Below are positions 54,009-63,343 of a DNA stretch of 64,000 nucleotides, in pieces. The notes beneath the pieces are model-generated. The model was not told the DNA's origin. It saw nothing but the letters and a program-made list of their open reading frames with translations, and made no database searches. Source of the DNA: Thalassospira profundimaris. GTDB taxonomy: Bacteria; Pseudomonadota; Alphaproteobacteria; Rhodospirillales; Thalassospiraceae. A program made the translations under genes and the position numbers. The stretch covers positions 1-64,000 of the forward strand of contig NZ_JPWH01000013.1 in the NCBI RefSeq assembly GCF_003326755.1. The letters run 5' to 3'. How positions within the stretch are numbered: the first letter of the stretch is position 1; the number at the start of each line of letters is the position of its first letter.

Positions 54009-55490
54009 GTGACAGGTTGGTACCATACGCGCAAAGCACGAATCGTATCTTTGGTGTTCGCCATAGGATTAATGAGCGGGCTTGCCGCCTGCTCGACCAA
54101 TCCGGCAACGGGCGAGGATACCTTTACCGCCTTTATGCCTCCCTCGCAGGAAGCGGAAGTCGGGGCCGAAGAACACCCGAAAATCCTCCAGCAGTTTGGC
54201 GGCAGCTATGATGCCAAGGACCTGCCCGGGTATGTTACCGCTGTCGGGCAGAAACTGGCCGCTGTAACCGAAACGCCAAACCAGAAATTCACCTTTACGG
54301 TGCTGGATTCGCCCATCGTCAATGCCTTTGCCCTGCCTGGGGGCTATGTTTATGTCACCCGCGGCCTGCTGGCGCTGGCCTCGAACGAGGCGGAACTGGC
54401 CGGTGTGCTGGCCCATGAAATCGGCCATGTTGTTGCCCGCCATTCCGCCCAGCGGTACAGCCGGGGGGTGTTGACGCAAATTCTGGCCGGGGGGCTTTCG
54501 GCCGCCATTGGCAATGGCGCGGGGGATGTGATTGGCTTGGGGGCCAATGCCTATATGCAGTCCTTCTCGCGCGAACATGAATTTGAAGCCGACAAGCTGG
54601 GCGTGCGCTATCTGTCTCGCGCGGGATATGACCCGGCGGCAATGGCAAGTTTCCTGAAAAAACTGCGCGCACATTCGCGCCTCCAGGCCGAACTGGCCGG
54701 TCGTTCGCCCGATGAAGTTGATCAGTTTGACATTATGGCAACCCACCCCCGCACGGTGGAACGCATCGAACAGGCCCGCGCAGCCGCCAACACCCCGGTT
54801 TCCGGCGCACCTCGCCTGGAAACGGTAAAATACATGACCGAAATTGACGGCATCATGTATGGCGATGGTCCGGAAAACGGCTTTATTCGCGGGCGCAAAT
54901 TTGTCCATGTGCCGCTGGATTTTTATTTTGAAGTCCCCGAAGGCTTTTCCATGATCAACCAGCCCGATGCCGTTGTCGCACGGGACACCAAGGGAGCAAC
55001 CATCATTTTTGAAGGCGCCCCCGAGGCGGCCCAAATGGGCCCGGTTGCCTATTTGCAGCGCGGATTTTCCAAATCGATCCCGTTGCGCGACATTCAGAAA
55101 ATTGATGTCAATGGTCAGCAGGCCGCCACCGGGTCTGCCGATGTGTCGCTGAAATCGGGCACGCGGGCACGATTGCGCGTGGTTGCCATTTTGCATGGCA
55201 AATCAGCGTTCCAGTTCCTGTTCCTCGCCCCGCTCAACCAGGCGGATGCCTATAATCTGCCGCTGCGCCGCACCACCTATAGCTTCCGGTCGCTCAGCGC
55301 ATCCGAGAAGAAGCAATATCACGCCCTGTCGATCAAGGTGCGCGCTGTTAATCCCGGCTACACGGTGAATACTTTCGTCAAATCGATGGCCGTTGACCGC
55401 CGCCCCGAAGAAACCTTTGACGTCATCAACGGCCTGGAAGCAGGCCAGCTTCCCCCCGAAGGCTCGCTGGTCAAAGTGATCACGGATTAA
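54009..55490 (+). CDS. M48 family metalloprotease, lipoprotein
   Basis: 493 residues from a GTG start with GGAGGT upstream. A lipobox lies in the N-terminal signal (LMSGLAAC). The zinc motif HEIGHVVARHS is at about residues 138-148, followed by EHEFEADKLGVRYLSRAGYD (third ligand). A long C-terminal extension of about 230 residues follows, ending in a region with PGYTVNTFVKSM, typical of the BepA/YfgC-like M48 proteins. It is likely a periplasmic quality-control protease. Confidence 0.92.
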   Translation: MTGWYHTRKARIVSLVFAIGLMSGLAACSTNPATGEDTFTAFMPPSQEAEVGAEEHPKILQQFGGSYDAKDLPGYVTAVGQKLAAVTETPNQKFTFTVLDSPIVNAFALPGGYVYVTRGLLALASNEAELAGVLAHEIGHVVARHSAQRYSRGVLTQILAGGLSAAIGNGAGDVIGLGANAYMQSFSREHEFEADKLGVRYLSRAGYDPAAMASFLKKLRAHSRLQAELAGRSPDEVDQFDIMATHPRTVERIEQARAAANTPVSGAPRLETVKYMTEIDGIMYGDGPENGFIRGRKFVHVPLDFYFEVPEGFSMINQPDAVVARDTKGATIIFEGAPEAAQMGPVAYLQRGFSKSIPLRDIQKIDVNGQQAATGSADVSLKSGTRARLRVVAILHGKSAFQFLFLAPLNQADAYNLPLRRTTYSFRSLSASEKKQYHALSIKVRAVNPGYTVNTFVKSMAVDRRPEETFDVINGLEAGQLPPEGSLVKVITD

Positions 55491-55514
55491 CGCCTTTGGC
55501 ACCAAAGAGAAAAC

Positions 55515-55555
55515 AAAAATCCCCTGCCGGTATTTCGCGCCGGCAGGGGATTTTT
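55515..55555. terminator. Strong bidirectional terminator
   Basis: A 16-bp perfect stem (55515-55530 with 55540-55555), 9-base loop, 24 bases after the M48 stop. The stem begins and ends in A and T runs. Confidence 0.92.
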
Positions 55556-55570
55556 AGATGACAACAGATA

Positions 55571-55593
55571 AAAAACCGGTCTTGTGAGACCGG
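55571..55593 (-). terminator. Rho-independent terminator of the phosphatase-like gene
   Basis: A 7-bp perfect stem (55576-55582 with 55587-55593) and 4-base loop, followed on the minus strand by a T run (55570-55575). It sits directly after the phosphatase-like gene. Confidence 0.8.
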
Positions 55594-55598
55594 ATAAA

Positions 55599-56408
55599 TC
55601 AGCTTTCAATCCGGTCCACAATCTGTCCGTTCGGGCCAATGGCCGCGGCCACCAGCGTACCGCCCCGCCCGGCCCCGGCATCCAGCGACAGGGTATATTC
55701 ACGTTCCGAAATACCGGAATGGCTGTTCGATGACCCACGGATGATACGCGCACAGTCATAATATCGTTCGGTAATGGCCTCAAACATCGACCCGCCCCAC
55801 CAGAAGGTATCGGTCTGGGCTGTCAGCGCGCGCGAAGAATCAAGCCCGGCATGGACAAAAATAAGCGATCCGTCACTGACATAGGCTGCATGTTTCAGAT
55901 CGGCCATCAGGGCACCATGCCCCGGATGACGCCGCAAGGCATCGCTAAGCTGGCCGGTCCATTGCGAAATCAAATGCGCCCCCTGGCGCATCGTGGCCTG
56001 CACCGTCGCCGGGTCAAATCCATAAGCCCGCACAATGCCCGCCGCACCGCGCGTCAGCATCCATTCAAACACTTCACCGGGATTGGGGGCAAACTGCAAT
56101 TGCTGCATTTTGGTCAGCATTTCTTCAGCCGCACCGCGCAAAAACACGATATCGGCCATATCCACGCCGTCCTGGGCGATAAAAAAGCGACGGAACAGCA
56201 AAATTTCGTTAATCGCGGCGATCACATTATCGCCGGGGCCATCGCCCCAGTAATTGCCGGTATAAACCAGCCTGTCACCGGGGCGTATTTTACGCACAAG
56301 CCGGGCATGGACCGACTGCAAAGCCGCAACATCGCCATTTACAGCCCCGACAACCCATATACGGTCCGCAGGTTTCAAAGATGCCAGAACCGCCGCTGCT
56401 TGCGCCAT
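55599..56408 (-). CDS. Metallophosphatase-fold protein without its metal ligands
   Basis: A 269-residue PPP-type serine/threonine phosphatase fold. The expected GDxHG reads GAVNG (residues 21-25), GDxxDRG reads GNYWGDG (51-57) and GNHE reads GAAE (92-95), so Asp, His, Asp, Asp, Asn and His are all replaced. A late VHAGL is kept, but GHT is absent (RGSSNSHSG). The scaffold remains while the catalytic site has gone, so it is probably a binding pseudo-enzyme. A clear RBS (CAGGAGCATATC) shows it is translated. It lies just downstream of carD and a terminator. Confidence 0.75.
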   Translation of the reverse strand: MAQAAAVLASLKPADRIWVVGAVNGDVAALQSVHARLVRKIRPGDRLVYTGNYWGDGPGDNVIAAINEILLFRRFFIAQDGVDMADIVFLRGAAEEMLTKMQQLQFAPNPGEVFEWMLTRGAAGIVRAYGFDPATVQATMRQGAHLISQWTGQLSDALRRHPGHGALMADLKHAAYVSDGSLIFVHAGLDSSRALTAQTDTFWWGGSMFEAITERYYDCARIIRGSSNSHSGISEREYTLSLDAGAGRGGTLVAAAIGPNGQIVDRIES

Positions 56409-56423
56409 GATATGCTCCTGATG

Positions 56424-56460
56424 AAAAACCGGCCCAAGAATAATACCCGGACCGGTTTTT
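56424..56460 (-). terminator. Rho-independent terminator of carD
   Basis: A 9-bp perfect stem (56424-56432 with 56452-56460), with A on one side and T on the other. It separates carD from the phosphatase-like gene. Confidence 0.8.
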
Positions 56461-56497
56461 AGAAAGTATATGCTTTAGGGCGTTCGCAAAAGCGAAA

Positions 56498-56998
56498 TCA
56501 GGCAGCTTTCTGCAGCAGCTTTTCCAGCTTGCCCGATGCCTTGTCCTTGTCGATCTTTTCGATCGCGGCCAGTTCGTCCACTAGGCGTTCAAACGCGGCT
56601 TCGTAAATCTGGCGTTCCGAGAAAGACTGTTCAGGCTGGGTGGCCGAACGATGCAGATCGCGCACCACCTCGGCAATCGAAACCGGATCGCCGGAATTGA
56701 TTTTGGCTTCATATTCCTGTGCGCGACGCGACCACATGGTACGCTTCACCCGCGCACGACCCTTCAGGGTCACAAGGGCGGAATCCATCTGTTTTTTCGA
56801 GGAAAGCTTGCGCAGACCAGAGTTGCCCACCTTGTTGACCGGCACACGCAGCGTCATGCGGCTGGAATCAAAAGTGATCACATAAAGGCGCAGTTCCTGC
56901 CCTGCAATAGACTGGGTTTCGAGGCCGTCAACACAGCCGACACCATGCGCGGGGTAAACTACAAAATCGCCAACAGCAAAGGGCAACTTATCCGACAT
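56498..56998 (-). CDS. carD: CarD family transcription regulator
   Basis: 166 residues from the ATG at 56998. FAVGDFVVYPAHGVGCVDGLETQSIAGQ is the CarD/CdnL N-terminal Tudor-like RNA polymerase interaction domain. The C-terminal half is a helical DNA-binding domain (WSRRAQEYEAKINSGDP..IAEVVRDL). It stabilises open complexes at rRNA and other promoters. It follows fdxA, an arrangement common in alphaproteobacteria. Confidence 0.93.
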   Translation of the reverse strand: MSDKLPFAVGDFVVYPAHGVGCVDGLETQSIAGQELRLYVITFDSSRMTLRVPVNKVGNSGLRKLSSKKQMDSALVTLKGRARVKRTMWSRRAQEYEAKINSGDPVSIAEVVRDLHRSATQPEQSFSERQIYEAAFERLVDELAAIEKIDKDKASGKLEKLLQKAA

Positions 56999-57283
56999 CA
57001 AAGCTTCCTTCCGGCCCAAACGGCCTGGTCATATAAAACACCTTGGTCCAATCGACGCGAAGGCACTGCACGACCATGCTTTTGGCTTAGTCGCGGTAAC
57101 AGACAGGTAATAAAACGGAAATCCGACAGTGCGGAACGGAGCCTGCCGAGCCCTCAACGCGAGGAAGAACCATAACACAACTGACCGGCCGATCACAGAA
57201 CTTTTCCGTGCGGCCGGGTCAATGCTGCCATGCGCAGAACATTCTTCCACGCTATTTCAAGGCCTTTTCAGGCGCTTAACCGA

Positions 57284-57619
57284 TCAGTCGCCGGTGCCGG
57301 GCGCCTCGGACAGAAGTTCGGTCTTGCCCGTTTTGCCATTCCATTCATCGGCATCTGACGGTGCATCCCCTTTACGGGTAATGTTTGGCCAGATTTCGGC
57401 AAATTTACGGTTAAGTTCAAGCCAGTTATCCAAATTCGGTTCCGTATCGGGAATAATGGCTTCAGCCGGACATTCGGGTTCGCAGACACCGCAATCAATG
57501 CATTCATCAGGGTGAATAACCAGGAAGTTTTCACCTTCATAGAAGCAATCGACGGGGCAAACCTCGACGCAGTCCTGATACTTACACTTGATGCAGTTTT
57601 CCGTCACCACATAGGTCAT
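57284..57619 (-). CDS. fdxA: Seven-iron ferredoxin FdxA
   Basis: 111 residues from the ATG at 57619. Cys ligands lie in [18 protein letters not shown] and [16 protein letters not shown]. The first motif (CxxxxxxC-type spacing in KYQDC) and the long C-terminal tail fit the [3Fe-4S][4Fe-4S] FdxA class. It is a small electron carrier. carD follows about 285 bases downstream on the same strand. Confidence 0.95.
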   Translation of the reverse strand: MTYVVTENCIKCKYQDCVEVCPVDCFYEGENFLVIHPDECIDCGVCEPECPAEAIIPDTEPNLDNWLELNRKFAEIWPNITRKGDAPSDADEWNGKTGKTELLSEAPGTGD

Positions 57620-57736
57620 GGTGTAACTCCGTACAGGTTGCGGGGCCTGTGGCGGCTGCGCCCACCGTCGGCCTATTGTTCTCTCTCTCGGGCATTGGTT
57701 ATCACGCAGGGGGGCGGTGTGCAACTCCAATAAAAC

Positions 57737-57754
57737 ACTACTTTTTTTAGTAGT
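57737..57754. promoter_or_regulatory. Inverted repeat upstream of fdxA
   Basis: ACTACT-TTTTTT-AGTAGT, about 120 bases before the fdxA start and 170 before the GGDEF-EAL start. It is a possible operator of either gene; low support. Confidence 0.3.
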
Positions 57755-57922
57755 ATTAATTTCAAAACCACCATTCGTGCCAATGTTATGAATGCGACAT
57801 CATTTTGTAATTATTGTAAAATAATCCATCCCCAAGCAGGAATTATTTTGCCCTGCACACGCCCCGGAAGCCTTGCAACAATTGCAATTCTGCTGCCCTT
57901 AACATACTGTTTGCTTCCATGA

Positions 57923-60454
57923 ATGGTCGTAGAACCATGTTTTGGGGTGTGGATAGCGGAGGCCAGCCTGAAAAATGCGCGGCTCCAGTGGCAGAATCGC
58001 CTGTCTTTCAAGCAGGCGCGGGCCGCTGTCATAATTACTTTGCTGATTGGTGTTGGCTTCAGTGCGCTCCAGATTCTCTGGGATTTGCATGGAGAACGTA
58101 ACCAGATTGACAGGACCGTAAACCAGGTTCTGTCAACGGTGCGGGAATCTGCGACCCAGGCGGCCTATGGGCTTGATGAAACCCTGGCTGAACGCGTGGT
58201 TTCCGGCCTGTTTGAATATGAACCAATCTATCAGGCTCTTCTGCGCGATGATTTTGGCAATGTTCTGGCCAAACAGCAGCGCCAGCAGGCATCATCAAGC
58301 CTGAACTGGCTGACATCGATGATGTTTGGCGACAACCAGCATTACGAAATCCCGCTGACGATTGGCGACTCCGGCGATCTGGTCGGCTATCTGGAAATCG
58401 ATGTGGATACCGGGCTGATTGCCGCAGGCTTCATCAACCGTTCCGCCATGATCCTGGCATCCGGGCTGGTGCGCAATTTCCTGCTGGGCATTGCCCTGAC
58501 GGTCTTTTTCTATATTGCCCTGACCAAGCCCCTGTTAAGGCTGGTGCATTCGCTGCGCCAGGTGGACCCGGCCAGCCCCGCCACCACCAAGGTCGATATC
58601 CCCAGCAACCATTCGACCGATGAACTGGGCCTGCTTGCACAGTCGGCCAATGGCCTGCTGATGGAAATTGACGATAATTTATGGCGCCTGCGCGAGGCAG
58701 AACAAAACCTGCGCGAACGCGAAAGCCGCCTGCGCGGCATCATGCAGAACGTGGCAGACGGTATCCTCAGCATCGATTCGGATTGCCAGATCCTGCAATG
58801 CAACCCGGCCTGCCTGCAATTGCTGCATCTGCCCGAAGACACCGAACTGGTCGGGCATAGCCTGTATGACTATATCGTCGATGCTTCCCAGCTTAATCTG
58901 GCTCAGGTTCTTGAAAAGAACGAACGCGACGGCGATTCCTTCCGCCCGGTTCTGGACCGGTCTATCGAACTGGTTCTGCGCTGTGCCGATGGCAGCAAAA
59001 TTCGTGTTGCGGCGGTTTTCCGCCCCATGCAGTTTGAAGAAAACCTGCTTTATACCGTTGTCTTCCACGATGTAACTGCCCAGCGCCGCTATGAAGAACG
59101 GCTGGTCTATATGGCCAACCATGACCCGCTGACCGGGTTGCCCAATCGGGCGATGCTCGAAATCAGCCTGCGGGAGGCCCTGCACAATTCTCACAACCCG
59201 GCAAACCCAACCTCCGAGGAGCAAAACCCCCGCCTGACGGCAACGGCCGTTCTGTTTATTGATCTTGATCGGTTCAAACTGATCAATGACAGCCTGGGAC
59301 ATGACTTTGGCGACCTTTTGCTCCAGGAGGTGGCCGATCGTCTGCGGGGGATCATGCGGCGCAGCGACACGCTGGGGCGTCTGGGCGGCGACGAATTCCT
59401 GATCATCGTGCCCCATCTTAGCGAAACGCAGGAAGCCGCGACACTGGGACAAACCGTAATTGACGCCTTCTCGCCCGCCTTTGAAATTCGTGGTCGGCAC
59501 CTTTTTGTCACCCCGTCCATCGGCATCGCGCTGAGCCCGGCGGATGGTGACGATTTTGCCACCCTGATGCGCAGTGCTGATGCGGCGATGTATAGTGCAA
59601 AGGCGCGCGGCGGCGGGGCCTATCATTTCTTTACCAAGATGATGAACGAAAGTGCCGCCGCGCGGCTGGCAATGGAAAACGACCTGCGCGACGCCATCAA
59701 GCGCGAACAGTTCGAGGTTTATTATCAACCCAAAATCCACCTTGCGACCGGTCGCCTGTCCGGGCTGGAAGCCCTGTTGCGCTGGAACCGGCCAGGACGC
59801 GGGTTTGTTTCGCCCATGCAGTTTATCCCCGTTGCCGAAGAAACGGGACTGATTGGCAAAATCGGTGAATGGGTGCTGCGCCGCGTTTGCCAGCAGATCA
59901 TCGAATGGGATGCCCAGGGTGTCAGCCCTGTGGTGGTTGCCGTCAATCTTTCCACCCGGCAACTGATCGAAGGCCGGATCACCGAAACCGTTGCCAACAT
60001 TCTTCGGGAAACCGGTGTTCCACCTTCGCGACTGGTTCTGGAAATTACCGAAACCGTTTTGATGCAGGGCATGAACCGCGCCGTTGCCCTCCTGAGCGAA
60101 ATCCGGCGTCTGGGTGTCCAGATCGCCATTGACGATTTCGGTACCGGCTATTCATCGCTGACCTATCTGAAACGCCTGCCAATCAATTCCATCAAAATCG
60201 ACCGGTCTTTCATTCGCGATATTACCACCGACCCGGACGACGCCGCGATTACCAATACCATCATCCTGATGGGGCGAAACCTTGGTTTGCGCGTGATTGC
60301 CGAAGGGGTGGAAACCCCCGAACAGCTTGAATTCCTGCGCGCACATGATTGCGACGAGATCCAGGGTTTTCTCATTTCCGAACCCCGCCCCCCCGCCGAG
60401 ATCGTGCCCCTGATGGAACAACTGGAACAGGCAGGGCAAACTGCCTTATACTAA
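57923..60454 (+). CDS. Membrane sensor with PAS, GGDEF and EAL domains
   Basis: 843 residues. A first membrane helix (about residues 35-53), a periplasmic sensor (about 55-170), a second helix and a HAMP-like stretch to about 255 are followed by a PAS domain (about 265-385). The GGDEF domain is intact (GRLGGDEFLIIV) and has the RxxD inhibitory site (RRSD) five residues before GGDEF. The EAL domain (SGLEALLRWNRPG, then IAIDDFGTGYSSL) is intact too. It should make and/or break cyclic di-GMP at the membrane. The first ATG is chosen; the RBS is weak. It starts the signalling cluster. Confidence 0.93.
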   Translation: MVVEPCFGVWIAEASLKNARLQWQNRLSFKQARAAVIITLLIGVGFSALQILWDLHGERNQIDRTVNQVLSTVRESATQAAYGLDETLAERVVSGLFEYEPIYQALLRDDFGNVLAKQQRQQASSSLNWLTSMMFGDNQHYEIPLTIGDSGDLVGYLEIDVDTGLIAAGFINRSAMILASGLVRNFLLGIALTVFFYIALTKPLLRLVHSLRQVDPASPATTKVDIPSNHSTDELGLLAQSANGLLMEIDDNLWRLREAEQNLRERESRLRGIMQNVADGILSIDSDCQILQCNPACLQLLHLPEDTELVGHSLYDYIVDASQLNLAQVLEKNERDGDSFRPVLDRSIELVLRCADGSKIRVAAVFRPMQFEENLLYTVVFHDVTAQRRYEERLVYMANHDPLTGLPNRAMLEISLREALHNSHNPANPTSEEQNPRLTATAVLFIDLDRFKLINDSLGHDFGDLLLQEVADRLRGIMRRSDTLGRLGGDEFLIIVPHLSETQEAATLGQTVIDAFSPAFEIRGRHLFVTPSIGIALSPADGDDFATLMRSADAAMYSAKARGGGAYHFFTKMMNESAAARLAMENDLRDAIKREQFEVYYQPKIHLATGRLSGLEALLRWNRPGRGFVSPMQFIPVAEETGLIGKIGEWVLRRVCQQIIEWDAQGVSPVVVAVNLSTRQLIEGRITETVANILRETGVPPSRLVLEITETVLMQGMNRAVALLSEIRRLGVQIAIDDFGTGYSSLTYLKRLPINSIKIDRSFIRDITTDPDDAAITNTIILMGRNLGLRVIAEGVETPEQLEFLRAHDCDEIQGFLISEPRPPAEIVPLMEQLEQAGQTALY

Positions 60455-60532
60455 ACCATCAACACGCCTGTAGAAAACACCCGCCAGGTCTTTTGCTCCA
60501 CCAGCTTCACGCTGCCCCAATTTGAGGATTTC

Positions 60533-60910
60533 ATGTCACATCCCCGTTCCGTTCTTCTGGTTGATGACAGCAAATTTGCCCGCCTTTTGATCAAGGCCTT
60601 TATCGAAAGCGGGTTTCCCGGCTGGTCGGTTGACGAAGCCGCCGAAGCAAACAGCGCACAGCAAAAAGCCGATAGCAGCCGCTATGATTATTTTGTGATC
60701 GATTTCAACATGCCCGGCAAAAACGGGCTGGAACTGGGCGCGGATATCCGCAGGCAGCACCCCGATGCGACTGTCGCCCTGCTAACGGCCAATATCCAGC
60801 AGGACATTCAAAACCAGGCCGAGGCCCTTGGCATGGATTTCATTGCCAAGCCGCCCACGCAGGAAAAAATCACCGCCTATTTTTCAGCCAAAGAAGCCGC
60901 TCATGATTGA
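60533..60910 (+). CDS. CheY-like response regulator
   Basis: A 125-residue single receiver domain. The acidic pocket DD is in SVLLVDDSKFARLL, the phospho-acceptor Asp in YFVIDFNMPGKNGLELG, and the conserved Lys in FIAKPPTQEK. It has no output domain. It overlaps the CheC gene by 8 bases, so the two are coupled. The kinase at 61592 may be its donor. Confidence 0.93.
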   Translation: MSHPRSVLLVDDSKFARLLIKAFIESGFPGWSVDEAAEANSAQQKADSSRYDYFVIDFNMPGKNGLELGADIRRQHPDATVALLTANIQQDIQNQAEALGMDFIAKPPTQEKITAYFSAKEAAHD

Positions 60911-61535
60911 TTTGTCCGATCTCGAACGCGATACCATTACCGAACTGATCAATATCGGGGTCGGACGGGCGGCAGCGTCACTTTCCGAAATGGTGGATCA
61001 ATCAGTCGAACTGACCGTCCCCTCGATCAGTTTTGTGCAGCGTTTTTCCGATGCCAACCTGATTGCGGCCCCCGGTGAAGTTGTTTCCGCTGTCACGCAA
61101 AGTTTCAATGGCCCGTTTAACGGCGATGCCCTGCTGGTTTTTCCCGAAAAACGCAGCCTGGAACTGGTGCGTCGCCTGTTACAGGTCGATGTACCGCTCG
61201 ACAGCTTGGGCGATCTGGAACAGGAAGCCCTGATGGAGGTTGGCAATATCATTCTCAATGCCTGCCTGGGCAGTATTTCCAATATCCTTGGCCATCCGAT
61301 CAATTGTTCGATGCCGATTTTCCGCAAATGTGAAACCCGCAATCTGATGCCCGATGCCTGCCCACCCGGCACGTCGGAAACAGAAACGACCGCACCGTTT
61401 CTGTTGATTTTGCATGTTCAGTTCATGCTGCGGGAAAACGATATTGATGGATATGTGCTATTTGTTATGGACCTGGATTCAATCCAGACGTTAAAACGCA
61501 TGGTAAATCGCTATCTGGAGAACGCACTCGGTTAG
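60903..61535 (+). CDS. cheC: CheC-like phosphatase
   Basis: 210 residues from the ATG at 60903. The CheC helix motif is visible as ERDTITELINIGVGRAAASLSEMV, and the second site as LEQEALMEVGNIILNACLGSIS. Both Glu/Asn pairs needed to dephosphorylate CheY-P are present. Its overlap with the response regulator makes that protein the likely target. It is not beside a chemotaxis operon. Confidence 0.9.
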   Translation: MIDLSDLERDTITELINIGVGRAAASLSEMVDQSVELTVPSISFVQRFSDANLIAAPGEVVSAVTQSFNGPFNGDALLVFPEKRSLELVRRLLQVDVPLDSLGDLEQEALMEVGNIILNACLGSISNILGHPINCSMPIFRKCETRNLMPDACPPGTSETETTAPFLLILHVQFMLRENDIDGYVLFVMDLDSIQTLKRMVNRYLENALG

Positions 61536-61591
61536 GATTATTCCGGCACCGCGTGCGACCGTCGCACCCGGCTGCAAGGAGCATCATAGCA

Positions 61592-63286
61592 ATGTCTGAT
61601 GGCAACAAAGACGGCCCGGCCAATATAAACCGTTCTTCAGCAAAAGACAGCGGAACGGTTTTGCACGACATTGCTGCATCATCACAGTCCGGCACTCCCC
61701 CCGCACCGGTGCAAACTACCTCCGGCCGCCCCGCATCATATGCGTTGCCAGATGCCAATCTGTCCCTTGCCCTGCTTGAAAACAGCGATGTTGGCATCAT
61801 CGCGATCCGACGGGACGGTACCATATGTTTTTGGAATAGCTGGATGGAGCAAACCGCCGGCTTTAAAGCGGCTGATGTTTTTGGCAAAACCCTGAATGAC
61901 GTTTTTGGCACGGCCCTGCCCAACCGCCTTCACACCGCGATTGACGACTGTCTGTCACTGGGAATGCCGGCGATGATTTCGCCTTCCCTGAACAAATCGG
62001 TGTTGCCCCTGCGCCCCCAGTCGCAATTTGCCCAAAAATTCCCGCAAATGCAGCAGTCGATCCGCATTCAGCCGGTTTCATTAAGCGACGAGGACGTTAT
62101 TTGCGCCATTACCGTGCGCGACGTCACCCTGGCGGTACAGCGCGACCAGCTTTTGCGCCGCCAGGCCGCCGAACTGGCCGAACTCGTCACCAAAACCCGC
62201 CGCAGCGAGGACCGCACCCGCGCCATTTTGCAAAACACCATTGATGCCATCCTTGTCGCCTCCGAAGATGGCAACCTGGAACCGCTTAATGCCCGCGCCC
62301 AGGAGCTATGCGGTCCCCAGGGCGATCCGGAAATCAAGAATATCATTCAGTTTCTGCTGCCCGACTGCGGCAATAACCCGCCGCCCAAGCCCCCCAGCGA
62401 CCGCCTGCTGACCGACCTTGGCACCGGGGTGATCGAAATTCTGGCCTGTCCGGCCAACGGGCACAATATTCCTCTCGAAGTCGCCATCAGCCATTTTACC
62501 GCCTATGGCCGCTATCATTACATCATTACCCTGCGCGATATTTCCCAGCGCAAACGCCACGAACTTGAAATCCAGAACACCATGCAGGAGCTTGAAAACT
62601 CCAATGCGGAACTGGAACAGTTCGCCTATGCCGCCTCGCACGATTTGCAGGAACCGCTGCGCATGGTCTCAAGCTATACCCAGCTTCTGGCCCGGCGCTA
62701 TCGCGGGCAGCTTGATGATACGGCAGATGAATTCATTCACTATGCCGTGGATGGCACCCAGCGCATGCAGCGCATGATCGACGACCTGCTGACCCTCTCG
62801 CGGGTGGGGCGGCATGGCAAACCGTTTCAGCCAGTCCCCCTGACCGGCCTGTTTGACGCGATCGAAGCCAACCTGAAACGCGCCGAAGCCGCACCCGCGG
62901 GCAACGTCATCCGTCAACCCGGCCTGCCTGTTGTGACGGGCGATCCCAGCCAGCTTTTGCAGCTTTTTCAGAACCTGGTCTCAAACGGCCTGAAATACAG
63001 CGACCCGACCCATGCCGAAGTGCATATTTCCGCCCGCGAATTCGATAGCTTCTGGCGCATTTCCGTCTCCGATAACGGCATTGGCATCGACCCGCAATAT
63101 CACGCCAGCATCTTTGAAATTTTCAAACGTCTGCATGGTTATGGCGATTATGCCGGAACAGGTATTGGCCTTGCGCTTTGCAAAAAAATTGTCGAACGCC
63201 ACGGCGGCAATATCCATGTGGAAAGCGCACTTGGGGAAGGCAGTACCTTCCATGTCGATCTTCCCAAAGAGCACAACGTATTGTGA
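61592..63286 (+). CDS. PAS-containing sensor histidine kinase
   Basis: 564 residues from the ATG at 61592 (AAGGAGC upstream). There is no obvious membrane helix, so it is probably cytoplasmic. PAS-like regions lie at about 60-170 and 200-320. The HisKA domain holds the phospho-accepting His in YAASHDLQEPLRMVSSY (about residue 350). The HATPase has the N box (QNLVSNGLKYS), G1 (DNGIGIDPQY) and G2 (GTGIGLALCKKIVERHGG) motifs. The HWE-free, phytochrome-like HisKA type fits kinases that act through single-domain regulators. Confidence 0.92.
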   Translation: MSDGNKDGPANINRSSAKDSGTVLHDIAASSQSGTPPAPVQTTSGRPASYALPDANLSLALLENSDVGIIAIRRDGTICFWNSWMEQTAGFKAADVFGKTLNDVFGTALPNRLHTAIDDCLSLGMPAMISPSLNKSVLPLRPQSQFAQKFPQMQQSIRIQPVSLSDEDVICAITVRDVTLAVQRDQLLRRQAAELAELVTKTRRSEDRTRAILQNTIDAILVASEDGNLEPLNARAQELCGPQGDPEIKNIIQFLLPDCGNNPPPKPPSDRLLTDLGTGVIEILACPANGHNIPLEVAISHFTAYGRYHYIITLRDISQRKRHELEIQNTMQELENSNAELEQFAYAASHDLQEPLRMVSSYTQLLARRYRGQLDDTADEFIHYAVDGTQRMQRMIDDLLTLSRVGRHGKPFQPVPLTGLFDAIEANLKRAEAAPAGNVIRQPGLPVVTGDPSQLLQLFQNLVSNGLKYSDPTHAEVHISAREFDSFWRISVSDNGIGIDPQYHASIFEIFKRLHGYGDYAGTGIGLALCKKIVERHGGNIHVESALGEGSTFHVDLPKEHNVL

Positions 63287-63310
63287 TTGGGGATAAAACC
63301 GTGTAGTTTT

Positions 63311-63330
63311 CGTTTACGTAAGCGTAAACG
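63311..63330. promoter_or_regulatory. MerR-type operator palindrome
   Basis: CGTTTACG-TAAG-CGTAAACG, a perfect 8-bp inverted repeat 14 bases before the MerR start. It resembles the operators of the LiuR group and suggests autoregulation. Confidence 0.65.
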
Positions 63331-63343
63331 TTAAAGATATTTC

